The position numbers were made by a program, and so were the translations under genes. Under the pieces are notes generated by a model. The model saw nothing but the letters and a program-made list of their open reading frames with translations, was not told the DNA's origin and did not search any database. A stretch of 64,000 bases of DNA from Sphingomonas sp. MA1305. GTDB taxonomy: Bacteria; Pseudomonadota; Alphaproteobacteria; Sphingomonadales; Sphingomonadaceae. Each line of letters starts with the position of its first letter. Position 1 is the stretch's first letter. The stretch covers positions 1-64,000 of the forward strand of contig NZ_RCVT01000003.1 of assembly GCF_016107325.1 (NCBI RefSeq), written 5' to 3'. Shown here piece after piece: positions 1 to 10,583 of the stretch.

Positions 1-52
1 GGCAGCGTCTACCGGTTTCGCCACGTCCGCGCACCCGGCGATCCGAAGCGCA

Positions 53-82
53 GCCAGCGGCGGGCGTCAACCCGCCGCCGGC
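53..82 (-). terminator. Hairpin downstream of ihfB
   Basis: An inverted repeat with an 8-bp perfect core (57-64 with 71-78) and further pairing on the outside lies about 20 bases past the ihfB stop. No T run follows on the minus strand, so this may be a weak or Rho-assisted terminator or an mRNA-stabilising stem. Bases 1-52 show nothing I recognise. Confidence 0.4.
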
Positions 83-104
83 AGGAAAACGCGCTGTCGT
101 CCGC

Positions 105-383
105 TCAGACGTTGAGGCGCGCGCGCATTTCCTTGCCGGGCTTGAAATAGGGGACGCGCTTGGCGTCGACCTCGACCAATTCGCCGGTGCGCGGGTTGCG
201 GCCTTGCCGGGCGTCGCGGGCGCGGGTCGAGAAGGCGCCGAAGCCGCGCAGCTCGACGCGGCCGTTCGCCGCGAGGCGGCGGATGATTTCTTCGAAGAAG
301 GCAGTGACGATCGCCTCGATGTCCTGTGCGGACAGCGTCGGATTCTCGTCGGACAGTTTCTGGATCAATTCGGATCGGATCAT
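105..383 (-). CDS. ihfB: Integration host factor subunit beta
   Basis: 92 residues, the normal length of an HU/IHF-family subunit. IHF beta pairs with IHF alpha, binds the DNA minor groove and bends it sharply, acting in nucleoid structure, transcription and recombination. Two N-terminal helices (about 1-45) are followed by the beta-ribbon arm, with the family signature NPRTG at 63-67 whose proline intercalates between base pairs. The N-terminus ([10 protein letters not shown]) is IHF-beta-like rather than HU-like. The ATG at 383 has a G-rich Shine-Dalgarno (GGGGAG) close upstream. It follows rpsA on the same strand, the classical proteobacterial neighbour, with a hairpin between them. Confidence 0.95.
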   Translation of the reverse strand: MIRSELIQKLSDENPTLSAQDIEAIVTAFFEEIIRRLAANGRVELRGFGAFSTRARDARQGRNPRTGELVEVDAKRVPYFKPGKEMRARLNV

Positions 384-481
384 GGCTCTGCTCCCCCCCG
401 GGACTTGGCAAGGGCAGCTTGATACGCATCAATGGCCGCCAAGCATAGGTCCGAAACGGTGGGCTGCCGTCAAAATGAGTA

Positions 482-509
482 GGGCCGAGACACTTTCGCG
501 TCCCGGCCC
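482..509 (-). terminator. Hairpin between rpsA and ihfB
   Basis: Arms 482-491 and 500-509 form a 10-bp stem with one mismatch and an 8-base loop, ten bases past the rpsA stop. On the minus strand a short T-rich stretch follows. It could end most rpsA transcripts and leave ihfB to read-through or its own promoter. Confidence 0.5.
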
Positions 510-518
510 CATCATGGC

Positions 519-2228
<1,710 letters not shown>

Positions 2229-2472
2229 AAGGTTAGAGTGTCCTGTGGTTATGTGTTTCCGGCCAAGCGGTTGGCTCCGCTGGTCTTGGCTGAAAACGCC
2301 GCGGCGACCCCATGCCGGTCGCGGCATCCGGTCGTACGCATGGGCCGCGGGAGGTGGATAATCGCCGATATGCGAAAAGGCGCGAGGGCTGGGCCACACG
2401 CGCCGACACCTTCCGCGGACCACAGGTCCGGCGGACCGCGCAGCGGTACACGGGCGCCGCGCGAAACGCAAG

Positions 2473-2504
2473 TTGACAATCCTTGCCATAATGCGAACCA
2501 TGGC
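2473..2504 (+). promoter_or_regulatory. Possible promoter/operator of the toxin-antitoxin pair
   Basis: TTGACA (2473-2478) and CATAAT (2487-2492) are both present but only 8 bases apart, too close to serve as one sigma-70 promoter. An inverted repeat GCCAT-N10-ATGGC spans 2485-2504, just before the antitoxin start at 2508, and may be the autoregulatory operator typical of such modules. Confidence 0.3.
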
Positions 2505-2507
2505 GGC

Positions 2508-2756
2508 ATGGCTACCATGAACATCTCGCTGCCCGACGCCATGAAGGAATGGGTCGAGGCGCAGGCCGAAACCGGCCGCTACGCCAATTCCAGCGACGTC
2601 GTCCGCGACCTGATCCGCCGCGAACAGATACGCGCGGAAAAGATCGCCGTCATGCAGGCAATGGTCGACGAGGCGCGGGCCAGCGGCCTTTCCACGCTTA
2701 CGCCGGATGAGCGGCGTGCGGAGGCGCGCAGGCGGGCCGGCGTCGATGTCTTATAG
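2508..2756 (+). CDS. ParD-like antitoxin (ribbon-helix-helix)
   Basis: 82 residues. The N-terminal stretch (MNISLPDAMKEWVEAQ, residues 4-19) is the beta-strand plus helix of a CopG/ParD ribbon-helix-helix DNA-binding domain, followed by the family segment YANSSDVVRDLIRR (25-38). The basic, charged C-terminus (about 45-82) would wrap and neutralise the toxin. The ATG at 2508 is chosen; ATG at 2517 is also possible. It overlaps the toxin gene by 11 bp, so the two are translationally coupled. Antitoxins of this type usually repress their own operon. The pair lies between cmk and rpsA, on the strand opposite to both. Confidence 0.85.
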   Translation: MATMNISLPDAMKEWVEAQAETGRYANSSDVVRDLIRREQIRAEKIAVMQAMVDEARASGLSTLTPDERRAEARRRAGVDVL

Positions 2757-3033
2757 GATCACGCCGTTAGCCGACGAGGATTATTACGCGATCTATCGCT
2801 ATGGAGTTGAGCGATTTGGCCGCGCCCAGGCCGAGGCCTATGCCGATCGACTCGACCAGGGCTTCGACTTCGTCGCTGACAACCCGGGGTGCGCGCGACT
2901 GCGTCATGAACTTCAGCCACCGGTGCGTGCTTGGCCGGTAGGCGCACATCTCATCGTCTATCAGGTTGAAGCGGACGGCAGCGTCACGATCCTCCGCATT
3001 CCCCACGCCCGCAGCGACTGGGTCAACGACTGA
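2746..3033 (+). CDS. ParE/RelE-superfamily toxin
   Basis: 95 residues from the ATG at 2746, which overlaps the antitoxin end. The sequence has the ParE pattern: an N-terminal strand (YRITPLADEDYYAIYRYG, 3-20), two long helices, then the paired strands ending VTILRIPHARSDW. ParE toxins poison DNA gyrase, whereas RelE-type relatives cut ribosome-bound mRNA; the close resemblance to plasmid-stabilisation ParE proteins and the ParD-type partner favour ParE. An upstream start at 2707 would add 13 non-family residues and was not used. The 3' end overlaps the convergent cmk 3' end by 11 bp. Confidence 0.85.
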   Translation: MSYRITPLADEDYYAIYRYGVERFGRAQAEAYADRLDQGFDFVADNPGCARLRHELQPPVRAWPVGAHLIVYQVEADGSVTILRIPHARSDWVND

Positions 3034-3652
3034 GCCTGCGCGCGTCCTCGACGATCGCGATCGCCTTCTGCACGCTGGCCTCGATCGACAGGAAGCTGGT
3101 GTCCAGCGTCACCGCATCCGCCGCCTGAACCAGCGGCGCCGCCGACCGGCCGCTGTCACGTGCGTCGCGGGCGCGGATGTCGGCGAGCACCCTGTCGAAG
3201 CTGACGCTCGAACCGTGGCTCCGCAATTCCGCATGGCGGCGCTGCGCGCGCACCTGCGGGGTTGCCTTGACGAACAGCTTGGCGGTCGCGTCGGGGGCAA
3301 TCACCGTGCCGATGTCGCGCCCGTCGAGCACCGCGCCGCCGTCCTGGTGCGCGAACCGTTTCTGCCGCTGCAGCAGCGCCGCGCGCACCAGCGGATGCGC
3401 CGAGACGACGGAGGCGAGTTGCCCGATCTCGTCGGTGCGCAGCGCCGGATCGGCGAGCGTCAGCTCGTCGAAGCCGCAGGCGGCGACCGCATCGGCCTCC
3501 TTCTCCGCATCCAGCTCCAGCCGCCGTACCGTCAGCGCCACCGCCCGGTACAGCAGCCCGGTGTCGAGGTGCGGCAGGTTGTAATGCCGCGCCAGCGCCT
3601 TGGCGATCGTGCCCTTGCCGCTCGCCGCGGGTCCGTCGACCGCGATGATCAT
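3023..3652 (-). CDS. cmk: (d)CMP kinase
   Basis: 209 residues; phosphorylates CMP and dCMP with ATP in pyrimidine nucleotide recycling in the cytosol. The P-loop GPAASGKGT is at 7-15, followed by [12 protein letters not shown] in the NMP-binding part and [10 protein letters not shown] typical of bacterial cytidylate kinases. The ATG at 3652 overlaps the aroA stop (ATGA), so the gene is coupled to aroA; an alternative start at 3664 would add four residues. It lacks the usual immediate neighbour rpsA because the toxin-antitoxin pair lies between. Confidence 0.95.
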   Translation of the reverse strand: MIIAVDGPAASGKGTIAKALARHYNLPHLDTGLLYRAVALTVRRLELDAEKEADAVAACGFDELTLADPALRTDEIGQLASVVSAHPLVRAALLQRQKRFAHQDGGAVLDGRDIGTVIAPDATAKLFVKATPQVRAQRRHAELRSHGSSVSFDRVLADIRARDARDSGRSAAPLVQAADAVTLDTSFLSIEASVQKAIAIVEDARRLSR

Positions 3653-5001
3653 GCCGCGACCCACTGCGGCTGCGCCCCCAGCCGGGTCGCGGTATCGACG
3701 AAGGCGGGATAGCTGGTCGCGATCGGCGCGGCATCGTCGATCATCACCGGCCGCGCGCTGTGCATGCCCGCCACCGCCATGCTCATCGCGATGCGGTGAT
3801 CGAGCAGCGAGGCGACGCGGGCCTCGCCAGTGCCGGGCAGCGGGTCGCCGTCACGCCCTTCGATCGACAGGCCGTCCTCATGCTCGGTGACGGCGACGCC
3901 GGCGAGACCGAGCGCCGCTGCCATTGCGGCGATGCGGTCCGACTCCTTGACGCGCAATTCGTGCGCGCCGCGTGCCACCGTCGTGCCCCTGGCGAAGGCG
4001 GCGGCGACGAACAGGATCGGATATTCGTCGATCATGCTCGGCGCCAGCTCTGCCGGCACCTCGATCGCCGACAACGGCGCGCGGCGGACGCGCAGGTCGG
4101 CGACCGCCTCGCCGCCCACGTCACGGGTGTCGACCGCCTCGATCGACGCGCCCATCATGCGGAGCGCGGTGACCAGGCCGGTGCGCGTCGGGTTCATCAG
4201 CACGTTGCGGATCGTCACGTCCGATCCCGGCACGATCGAGGCGGCGACCATCCAGAAGCCGGCGGAGGAGGGATCGCCCGGGACGTCGATGTCCTGCGAT
4301 TTCAGCTCGGCCTCGCCGGTGATCGCGATCAGCCGCCCTTCCGGCGTCTCCTCGACGGTCAGTTCGGCGCCGAAGCCGCGCAGCATCCGCTCGCTGTGGT
4401 CGCGGGTCGGCACCGGTTCGATCACCCGCGTGATCCCCGGCGTGTTGAGCCCGGCGAGCAGCACCGCCGACTTCACCTGCGCCGAGGCGACGGGCAACGT
4501 ATAGGTGATCGGCACCGCCGGGCAGAGCCCGCGCATGGTGAGCGGCAAACGATCCCCCGGACTGGTGGTGAAATCCGCCCCCATCCGCGCCAGCGGTTCG
4601 GTGACCCGCGCCATCGGCCGCTTCGACAGGCTGGCGTCGCCGACGAACGTCGCGGTGATCGGATGGCTGGCGACCAGGCCCATCAGCAGACGCGTCGAGG
4701 TGCCCGAATTGCCCATGTCGAGCACGGTCTGTGGTTGCAGCAGGCCGCCGACGCCGACGCCGTGCACCGTCCACGTCGCGTCGTCGCCGCGCACGATGTC
4801 CGCCCCCATGGCGCGCATCGCGGCGGCGGTGGCGAGCACGTCCTCGCCCTCCAGCAGCCCGCGGATGCGGCTTTGCCCCACGGCCAGGCCGGCGAACATC
4901 AGCGACCGGTGGCTGATCGATTTGTCGCCGGGCACGGTGACGGTGCCAATCAGCGGGCCGGCGGCGGTGATGGACAATGGGCGGGCAGGGGCGTGGGACA
5001 T
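3649..5001 (-). CDS. aroA: 3-phosphoshikimate 1-carboxyvinyltransferase (EPSP synthase, class II type)
   Basis: 450 residues; joins phosphoenolpyruvate to shikimate 3-phosphate, the sixth shikimate-pathway step. Two alpha/beta inverse barrels are expected. The sequence carries the set of signatures used to define class II enzymes: GDKS near 25-28, SAQVK, RDHSE and NPTR. It resembles the Agrobacterium CP4 enzyme throughout. In the loop GNSGTSTRL the residue equivalent to CP4 Ala100 is Gly100, as in sensitive enzymes, so I would not infer glyphosate tolerance. First gene of aroA-cmk, divergent from the zinc-ribbon gene at 5130. Confidence 0.96.
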   Translation of the reverse strand: MSHAPARPLSITAAGPLIGTVTVPGDKSISHRSLMFAGLAVGQSRIRGLLEGEDVLATAAAMRAMGADIVRGDDATWTVHGVGVGGLLQPQTVLDMGNSGTSTRLLMGLVASHPITATFVGDASLSKRPMARVTEPLARMGADFTTSPGDRLPLTMRGLCPAVPITYTLPVASAQVKSAVLLAGLNTPGITRVIEPVPTRDHSERMLRGFGAELTVEETPEGRLIAITGEAELKSQDIDVPGDPSSAGFWMVAASIVPGSDVTIRNVLMNPTRTGLVTALRMMGASIEAVDTRDVGGEAVADLRVRRAPLSAIEVPAELAPSMIDEYPILFVAAAFARGTTVARGAHELRVKESDRIAAMAAALGLAGVAVTEHEDGLSIEGRDGDPLPGTGEARVASLLDHRIAMSMAVAGMHSARPVMIDDAAPIATSYPAFVDTATRLGAQPQWVAA

Positions 5002-5129
5002 GGCTGGCCGCGGGCTTTGACAGTCCCCTTGCGCTATGGCAAGGCGCGCGCCACGTTACGGGCAACGGAACGGACGGGGGGTAACCTCCGGCCGCGACCA
5101 TCCATTTTTCCGAAAGGCACACTGGCGGC

Positions 5130-5456
5130 ATGATCAAGCCGGAATGGGGTACGAAGCGTACGTGCCCGAAATGCGCCACGCGCTTCTACGATCTCGAAAA
5201 GGACGATCCCGTCACCTGCATCAACTGCGGTACGCAGTGGGTGCCGGAGCCGATCCTGAAGTCGAAGCAGCCGCTGCCGTTCGAGCAGGCCAAGCCGGAA
5301 GGCAAGGAGGCGGATTCCGATCTGGAAGGCGGCGACGACGATCTGGAGACGCTGGCGGACGACGAGGACGAAGAGCCCTCGGCGGACGATGAGGTCGATC
5401 TGGGCGGCGACGACGATCTCGGCGTCGAGACCAGCAACGAAGACGACGAACATTGA
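5130..5456 (+). CDS. TIGR02300-family zinc-ribbon protein (FYDLN acid protein)
   Basis: 108 residues. The N-terminus carries WGTKRTCPKCATRFYDL, the hallmark of this alphaproteobacterial family, with a zinc ribbon made by Cys12, Cys15, Cys30 and Cys33. After a basic linker, the C-terminal half (about 60-108) is almost entirely Asp and Glu and is probably disordered. The molecular role of the family is not established. It commonly lies beside aroA as here (divergent, 128 bp between starts). Confidence 0.9.
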   Translation: MIKPEWGTKRTCPKCATRFYDLEKDDPVTCINCGTQWVPEPILKSKQPLPFEQAKPEGKEADSDLEGGDDDLETLADDEDEEPSADDEVDLGGDDDLGVETSNEDDEH

Positions 5457-5536
5457 TCGACGGGGCGGGCGCCGCTGCTGCGGTGCCCGTCCGACGGTCT
5501 GACGAAAAAAGGTGTGGCAGGGGCGAAAATCACCGC

Positions 5537-5571
5537 TTGCCATGCCCCGGCGCCCCCGCTAGTGGGGCGCC
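5537..5571 (+). promoter_or_regulatory. Probable tRNA promoter with overlapping dyad
   Basis: TTGCCA (5537-5542) resembles a -35 box and GCTAGT (5558-5563) a -10, with a 15-bp spacer and the tRNA starting about 20 bases further on. An 8-bp inverted repeat, GGCGCCCC (5549-5556) with GGGGCGCC (5564-5571), covers the -10 area. The layout fits sphingomonad tRNA promoters as I remember them. Confidence 0.45.
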
Positions 5572-5583
5572 TCCCGAACGAAT

Positions 5584-5659
5584 GGGGCCGTAGCTCAGCT
5601 GGGAGAGCGTCGCAATGGCATTGCGAAGGTCAGGGGTTCGATCCCCCTCGGCTCCACCA
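5584..5659 (+). tRNA. tRNA-Ala (anticodon GGC)
   Basis: 76 nt with encoded CCA. The acceptor stem pairs GGGGCCG with CGGCTCC, with one G-T pair. The D arm is GCTC/GAGC, and the anticodon stem TCGCA/TGCGA holds the loop ATGGCAT with anticodon GGC. The T arm is AGGGG-TTCGATC-CCCCT. It reads GCC and GCT alanine codons and is transcribed alone. Confidence 0.97.
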
Positions 5660-5670
5660 TTCGTTCGATG

Positions 5671-5696
5671 AAAGCCCCGCCGATGCGGGGCTTTTT
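5671..5696 (+). terminator. Rho-independent terminator of tRNA-Ala
   Basis: A perfect 10-bp stem (5671-5680 with 5685-5694) with loop CGAT continues straight into a T tract at 5692-5696, twelve bases past the tRNA. The A run on the left arm also gives a weaker T tract on the other strand. The next 160 bases up to the kinase stop hold nothing I recognise. Confidence 0.92.
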
Positions 5697-5859
5697 CGTG
5701 TCCGGCGGCCAGATCGGACGTGTCCCCCCGGCTGCTGCTCACCACCCCGCCGAAAGCCGGATATGGCGAAGCCTTGTGGGTCCATGGCCTGCTCGCGCCG
5801 GACCGTGACGGGGGTGGACAGGCGCGGCGGTATTGCACCGCCTTTCCGGCCTGGCCGGA

Positions 5860-8205
5860 TCAGCCGATAGATCGACGGCGAATCGGTGCGTTGGTTGATC
5901 CGACGATCCGCGCGAGCGCATCGGCTAGCGAGGCGCGATCGAAAGGCTTGGACAGGATCGGGAAGCGGCCGGCGTCGGCGCCGAGCTCGGCAAAGCCGCT
6001 GACGATCAGGATTGGCAGATCGGGTGCCTGCTGACAAATACGGCTGGCAAGCTGCACACCCGTCATCTGCGGCATCAGTTGGTCGGTGATCACGAGGTCG
6101 ACCGCTGCGGTGTCGGCGAGCGCCGCCAGCGCCGCCTCGCCCGACGCCGCCAGCCGGACGCGATGGCCGAGGTCCTCCAGCATCGCCGCGGTGTTGGCGA
6201 GCACCAGCGAATCGTCGTCAACCACCAGCACCTCAAGCGCCGGGACATTCCCGGCATCGTCGCGGACGGCCGCGACCGGGGCCGGCCGCACGGGCTTCGT
6301 CGCGGGCAGGTACAGGGCGACCGTGGTGCCGCGGCCCGGCGCGCTCCGGATCGCCAAACGGCCGCCCGATTGTTCGGCGAGGCCGTGCACCATCGACAAG
6401 CCGAGGCCGGTGCCTTTGCCGACGCCTTTGGTGGTGAAGAACGGGTCGGTGGCCTTGGCCAGCGTTGCAGCGTCCATACCTTCGCCCTGATCGACCATGG
6501 TTAGCCGAACATAGTCGCCGGCCACGAGGCCGTGCAGATCGTCGGCAGCAACCGTCTCCGCCACCGCGCCGATCGCCAGCATGCCGCCCTCCGGCATCGC
6601 GTCGCGCGCGTTCACCGCAAGGTTGAGCAGCGCCAGCTCCAGTTGATGGGCGTCGGCATGGACCGGGGGCAGACCAGCGGGAAACCGCGTCTCCACCTGT
6701 ACCCTCGGGCCCAGCGAACGCTGCAGCAGGTCGGTCATGCCGCGCACCAGCTCGGCAAGATCGACCGCCTCGGGCTTCAGATCCTGCTTACGGGCAAAGG
6801 CGAGCAGCCGCTGGGTCAGCGAGGCGCCGCGCTGGGCACCTTCCATCGCGCTGGCGACCAAGCGGGCGAGCCGCGGATCGTCGGGCAGGCGGCGGCGCAA
6901 CAGGTCGAGGTTGCCCATGATCACCGCGAGCAGATTGTTGAAGTCATGCGCGACGCCGCCGGTCAGCTGGCCGAGCGCCTCGATCTTCTGCGCCTGGCGC
7001 AAGGCGTCTTCGGCGCGCTTGCGCTCGGTGACGTCGGTCAGGCCGCCGACGGCATGGAGGAAATTGCGCGCCTCGTCGCACTCGACGCGCATCGCCGATA
7101 CCACGTCGAGGATCGCGCCGCTGCGGGTGACGACGCGATAGTCGCGGGGGTCGAGCGTGCCGGCCCCGAGCAATTGCGGCCAATCCTGCTCGCGGAATTG
7201 ATGGGCGGATTCGTCGGTCAGGAAGTCGCTGAGCGGGGTACCCACCACCTCGGCGCGTTGGTAGCCGAGCAGCGCCAGCCAGGCATTGGAAACCTGTTCG
7301 ATCCGTCCGTCGCGATCGAGCGAATGCAGCGGCAGCGGCGTGCCGCGGTAAAGCGCGCGGAAGCGCTCCTCGCTCGCGCGGAGCGCCGCCGCCTCGCGCT
7401 GCGCGGCCAGTGCAAAGCGGCGGTCGAACATCGCCGCGAGCAGCGACAGGAACAGGATCAGGAAGCTCGCCGCAAGCACGCCGATCGCCAGCGCCGTTTG
7501 GCTGGCGCTGGTACCCTGTCCGGCCTGTGGCGTCGCATGCAGGGTGAAGGTCGCCGCGCGCATGCCGGCGAAATGCATGCCCGCCACCGCGATGCCCATC
7601 ACGATCGCGGCGCCGGCCTTTTCCACCTGTCGGCTGGTGCGGGCCGCCAGCCACAGCGCCACGGTGGCCGCGCCGATCGCGATCAGCACCGACACGGCAA
7701 TCCACGACGGGTCGTAGCGGATCGATCCCGCCATGCGCATCGCGGCCATGCCGAGATAGTGCATCGTCACCACGCCGAGGCCCATGAACAGCCCGGCGGT
7801 GGCGCAGCGCCGGAACGAGCGCTGGCCGCGCGTCACCACCGAGAACGCAGCCCCGGTCACCAGGATCGGCAGCAACAGCGACACCAGCGTCAGGCCGACG
7901 TCATAGCCGACCGCCATGCCCGGCATCGAGAAGGCGAGCATGGCGACGAAATGCATCGCCCAGATCCCGCCGCCCATCGCCACCGCGGCGGTCCCGAGCC
8001 AGACGATACGCATCCAGCCGGCCGAGGCGCGCACGCGGCCTGCCAAGTCGAGCGCGGTGAAGGAGGCGATGATTGCGATGATGATCGACATCGCGACCAG
8101 CAGGCTGTCATACTGTCCCGCAGCGGCCATCGATCGCCCCAAAGCCTCCCTGATGCGGCGATGATCCGCTTGCCGCCACACGCCGGGCCGAAACGGCCGG
8201 TTCAT
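5860..8205 (-). CDS. Hybrid sensor histidine kinase with MHYT sensor, PAS and receiver domains
   Basis: 781 residues. The N-terminal half is a seven-helix MHYT membrane sensor with the repeated motif at MHF (84-86), MHY (148-150) and MHF (210-212); such domains are proposed to bind copper and sense a gas such as O2, CO or NO. A PAS domain follows (about 280-395), then HisKA with phospho-acceptor His420 (GGVAHDFNN), HATPase (N-box [11 protein letters not shown]-box GTGLGLSM, about 515-632) and a C-terminal receiver with DDD at 663-665 and acceptor Asp708. No response regulator gene is adjacent, so the output is unknown. ATG at 8130 (residue 26), preceded by GGGAGG, is a plausible alternative start. 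Confidence 0.9.
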   Translation of the reverse strand: MNRPFRPGVWRQADHRRIREALGRSMAAAGQYDSLLVAMSIIIAIIASFTALDLAGRVRASAGWMRIVWLGTAAVAMGGGIWAMHFVAMLAFSMPGMAVGYDVGLTLVSLLLPILVTGAAFSVVTRGQRSFRRCATAGLFMGLGVVTMHYLGMAAMRMAGSIRYDPSWIAVSVLIAIGAATVALWLAARTSRQVEKAGAAIVMGIAVAGMHFAGMRAATFTLHATPQAGQGTSASQTALAIGVLAASFLILFLSLLAAMFDRRFALAAQREAAALRASEERFRALYRGTPLPLHSLDRDGRIEQVSNAWLALLGYQRAEVVGTPLSDFLTDESAHQFREQDWPQLLGAGTLDPRDYRVVTRSGAILDVVSAMRVECDEARNFLHAVGGLTDVTERKRAEDALRQAQKIEALGQLTGGVAHDFNNLLAVIMGNLDLLRRRLPDDPRLARLVASAMEGAQRGASLTQRLLAFARKQDLKPEAVDLAELVRGMTDLLQRSLGPRVQVETRFPAGLPPVHADAHQLELALLNLAVNARDAMPEGGMLAIGAVAETVAADDLHGLVAGDYVRLTMVDQGEGMDAATLAKATDPFFTTKGVGKGTGLGLSMVHGLAEQSGGRLAIRSAPGRGTTVALYLPATKPVRPAPVAAVRDDAGNVPALEVLVVDDDSLVLANTAAMLEDLGHRVRLAASGEAALAALADTAAVDLVITDQLMPQMTGVQLASRICQQAPDLPILIVSGFAELGADAGRFPILSKPFDRASLADALARIVGSTNAPIRRRSIG

Positions 8206-8254
8206 CCGGTAAAGGTGGTATTCGCGGTGCCGTCAATGATCCGGGTCAAAGTTT

Positions 8255-8845
8255 TCAATAAGGTGGCGGGCGCCGTCTGCGTTGGCTGCGCGCCGCCTCG
8301 GTCCACCAGCCAAGGTCGTCGGCGAAGCGGGGAAAGGCGCGCTCCAGCGCCGCGCCGCCGTCGCCGGTCGGCTGCGCGTCCGCGTCCAGCGCATGGCCGA
8401 TGCCGCCGACGGCGAGCGAGCTCGACACCACGACCATGCCCATTTCCGACAGGATGCCGTGCCAGGCGAGGCCGGCGCGCGCCCCGGCGAAGCGGCCGGC
8501 GGAATAACTGGCGATCGCGGCGGGCCGCCAATACCATTCCTCCAGGAAATGATCGGTCAGGTTCTTGAGGCCCGGCTGGACGCTCCAATTGTATTCGCCG
8601 GCGACGAAGACGAAGGCGTCGGCACGGCGGATCTTGCCGGCCAATTCCGCCAGCGCCGGCGGCGCCTCGCCGGCGGGATATTCCTTGTACATGCGGTCGA
8701 GCATCGGCAGGTCGAGCGCCTTGGCGTCGATCAGCTCGGCCTCGGCGCCGCGCGCGCGGAACTGGCGGACCAGATAGTCGGCAAGGCGGATGCCCTGCCG
8801 GTCCGAGCGGTACGAGCCGTAGAAGATCAGGATCGAATCGGGCAT
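8255..8845 (-). CDS. NADPH-dependent FMN reductase family flavoprotein
   Basis: 196 residues with a flavodoxin-like fold. The N-terminal FYGSYRSDRQGIRLADYL binds the FMN phosphate and AGEYNWSVQPGLKNLTDHF is the second flavin loop typical of the ArsH/azoreductase/chromate-reductase group. It probably reduces quinones or xenobiotics using NAD(P)H. A GGAG ribosome-binding site precedes the ATG at 8845. It is the last of three co-directional genes (pirin, hydrolase, this one), a set that suggests oxidative or electrophile stress. The basic, proline-rich C-terminus is probably unstructured. Confidence 0.85.
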   Translation of the reverse strand: MPDSILIFYGSYRSDRQGIRLADYLVRQFRARGAEAELIDAKALDLPMLDRMYKEYPAGEAPPALAELAGKIRRADAFVFVAGEYNWSVQPGLKNLTDHFLEEWYWRPAAIASYSAGRFAGARAGLAWHGILSEMGMVVVSSSLAVGGIGHALDADAQPTGDGGAALERAFPRFADDLGWWTEAARSQRRRRPPPY

Positions 8846-8902
8846 CGGGTCGGCTCCGCCAGGGAACGGGCGCGACGGAGAGGCCGTCGCGCCCGAGGGG
8901 GA

Positions 8903-9730
8903 TCAGCCGCGGATGAACGCGAGCAGGTCGGCGTTGATCCGGTCGGCGTGCGTCGTCGGCATGCCGTGTGGCAGGCCGGGATAGCTCTTCAGCGTAGCGC
9001 CTTCGACCAGCTCGGCGGACAATTTGCCGGTGGTCGGGAAGGGCACGACCTGGTCGTCTTCGCCGTGCATGACCAGCGTCGGTACGCGGATCGCCTTCAG
9101 ATCGTCCGTGAAGTCGGTCTCGCTGAACGCCTTGATGCCGCGGACATGGGCGAGGATGCTGCCCATCATGCCCTGCCGCCACCAATTGCGGCGCACGCCC
9201 TCCTTCACCTCGGCGCCGTCGCGATTGTAGCCGAAGAAGGGCAGGGTGAAGTCCCAGAAGAATTGCGCGCGATCGGTCGCCGTCTGGTGGCGGACGTCGT
9301 CGAACACCGCGATCGGCACGCCGTCGGGATTGGCGGGCGTCTGCACCATGATCGGCGCCACCGCGCTGACCAGCACCGCCTTGGCGACGCGGCCCGGATT
9401 GGCCTGCGCGACGTAGCGCGCCACCTCGCCGCCGCCGGTCGAATGGCCGACGTGGATCGCTTGCCTGTGATCGAGCGCATCGGTCAGCGCGACGACGTCG
9501 GCGACATAGCTGTCCATGTCATGTCCGTCGGCCGACTGGCTCGACCGGCCGTGGCCGCGCCGGTCATGCGCGACGACGCGATAGCCCTGCTCCAGGAAGA
9601 ACATCATCTGCGCGTCCCAGTCGTCGGAACTGAGCGGCCAGCCGTGGTGGAAATGGATGACCTGGGCGTCGCGGGGGCCCCAGTCCTTGTAGAAGATCTC
9701 GGTGCCGTCGGCGGTGGTGATGAAGGGCAT
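8903..9730 (-). CDS. Alpha/beta hydrolase, non-haem chloroperoxidase/esterase type
   Basis: 275 residues from the ATG at 9730 (GGAG upstream); the frame is open further but upstream residues are not family-like. The nucleophile elbow is GHSTGG with Ser97; the acid is the Asp in HGEDDQVVP and the His lies in LPHGMPTTHADR. HHGWPLSSDDWD and the catalytic set match cofactor-free 'bromo/chloroperoxidase' hydrolases, which in vivo are esterases or perhydrolases. Substrate unknown. It lies 46 bp after the pirin gene on the same strand, probably in one operon. Confidence 0.85.
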   Translation of the reverse strand: MPFITTADGTEIFYKDWGPRDAQVIHFHHGWPLSSDDWDAQMMFFLEQGYRVVAHDRRGHGRSSQSADGHDMDSYVADVVALTDALDHRQAIHVGHSTGGGEVARYVAQANPGRVAKAVLVSAVAPIMVQTPANPDGVPIAVFDDVRHQTATDRAQFFWDFTLPFFGYNRDGAEVKEGVRRNWWRQGMMGSILAHVRGIKAFSETDFTDDLKAIRVPTLVMHGEDDQVVPFPTTGKLSAELVEGATLKSYPGLPHGMPTTHADRINADLLAFIRG

Positions 9731-9776
9731 GGTGGGTCTCCGTCGGTCGGGTGGGTACGCGGTACGGAAGAGGGGG

Positions 9777-10475
9777 TCAGGCGGCGTCGACCAGGACGAT
9801 CTCGGCATCCTCGATCGCGGTGACGCGCAGCACCGTCTCGTCGGCGATCGCCGCGCCGTCGCGGGCGGCGATGCGCACGCCGTTGACCTCGACCGCGCCG
9901 GTCGCTGGAACCAGATAGGCATGGTGGCCGGCGCCGAGTTCGTATTCCGCGCTCTCGCCCGCCTTGATCGTCGCGCCGAGCACGCGCGCGTCGGTGCGGA
10001 TCGGCAGCGCGTCGCTATCGCCCTCCACCCCGCTCGCCAGCGTCACGAACTTGCCCGAGCGTTCGCCGCGCGGGAAGGGCTTGGCACCCCAGCTCGGCTG
10101 GCCGCCGCGCGCCTTGGGCTCGATCCAGATCTGGAAGATGCGGGTGCTGCCCGGCTCCAGATTATATTCCGAATGGCGCACGCCCGAACCGGCGCTCATC
10201 ACCTGCACGTCGCCCGCCTCGGTGCGGCCGGTGTTGCCCAAGCTGTCCTGATGCGTGATCGCCCCGTCGCGGACATAGGTGATGATCTCCATGTCGGCAT
10301 GCGGGTGCGGCGGGAAGCCGGTGCCGGCGGCGATGGTGTCGTCGTTCCACACCCGGATCGGGCCCCAGCCCATCCGCTTCGGGTCGTAGTAATTGGCGAA
10401 GGAGAAATGATGCTTGGCGTCGAGCCAGCCGTGGTTGGCGCCGCCGAGGCTGGCGAAGGGGCGATGGTCGATCAT
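9777..10475 (-). CDS. Pirin family protein (bicupin)
   Basis: 232 residues, the standard bacterial YhhW/pirin length. The N-terminal cupin holds the metal ligands His57, His59, His101 and Glu103 (HPHADME and VRHSEYN), usually Fe(II). Some pirins are quercetin 2,3-dioxygenases and others are regulators; the sequence does not decide. The C-terminal cupin (about 140-232) has no metal site. GGAG precedes the ATG. The gene is divergent from a LysR regulator at 10584, with 108 bp between, so that regulator is the likely controller of this three-gene group. Confidence 0.9.
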   Translation of the reverse strand: MIDHRPFASLGGANHGWLDAKHHFSFANYYDPKRMGWGPIRVWNDDTIAAGTGFPPHPHADMEIITYVRDGAITHQDSLGNTGRTEAGDVQVMSAGSGVRHSEYNLEPGSTRIFQIWIEPKARGGQPSWGAKPFPRGERSGKFVTLASGVEGDSDALPIRTDARVLGATIKAGESAEYELGAGHHAYLVPATGAVEVNGVRIAARDGAAIADETVLRVTAIEDAEIVLVDAA

Positions 10476-10583
10476 GTCCGGTCTCCGTGGTCAGGAGCAG
10501 CGCCGTTCCGCTGCGTTGCCGGCAAGATGCGATCGATACGCGCTTGACGAAACAGAAAGGATGGCATTGGATCGTTGCCGAAA

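Noticed and set aside
2473..2492. Consensus sigma-70 promoter TTGACA/CATAAT before the toxin-antitoxin genes
   Set aside because: The spacer is only 8 bp, too short for both boxes to be used together.
3649..5001. Glyphosate tolerance from a class II EPSP synthase
   Set aside because: Class II signatures are present, but Gly is found where the tolerant CP4 enzyme has Ala100, so tolerance cannot be claimed from sequence.
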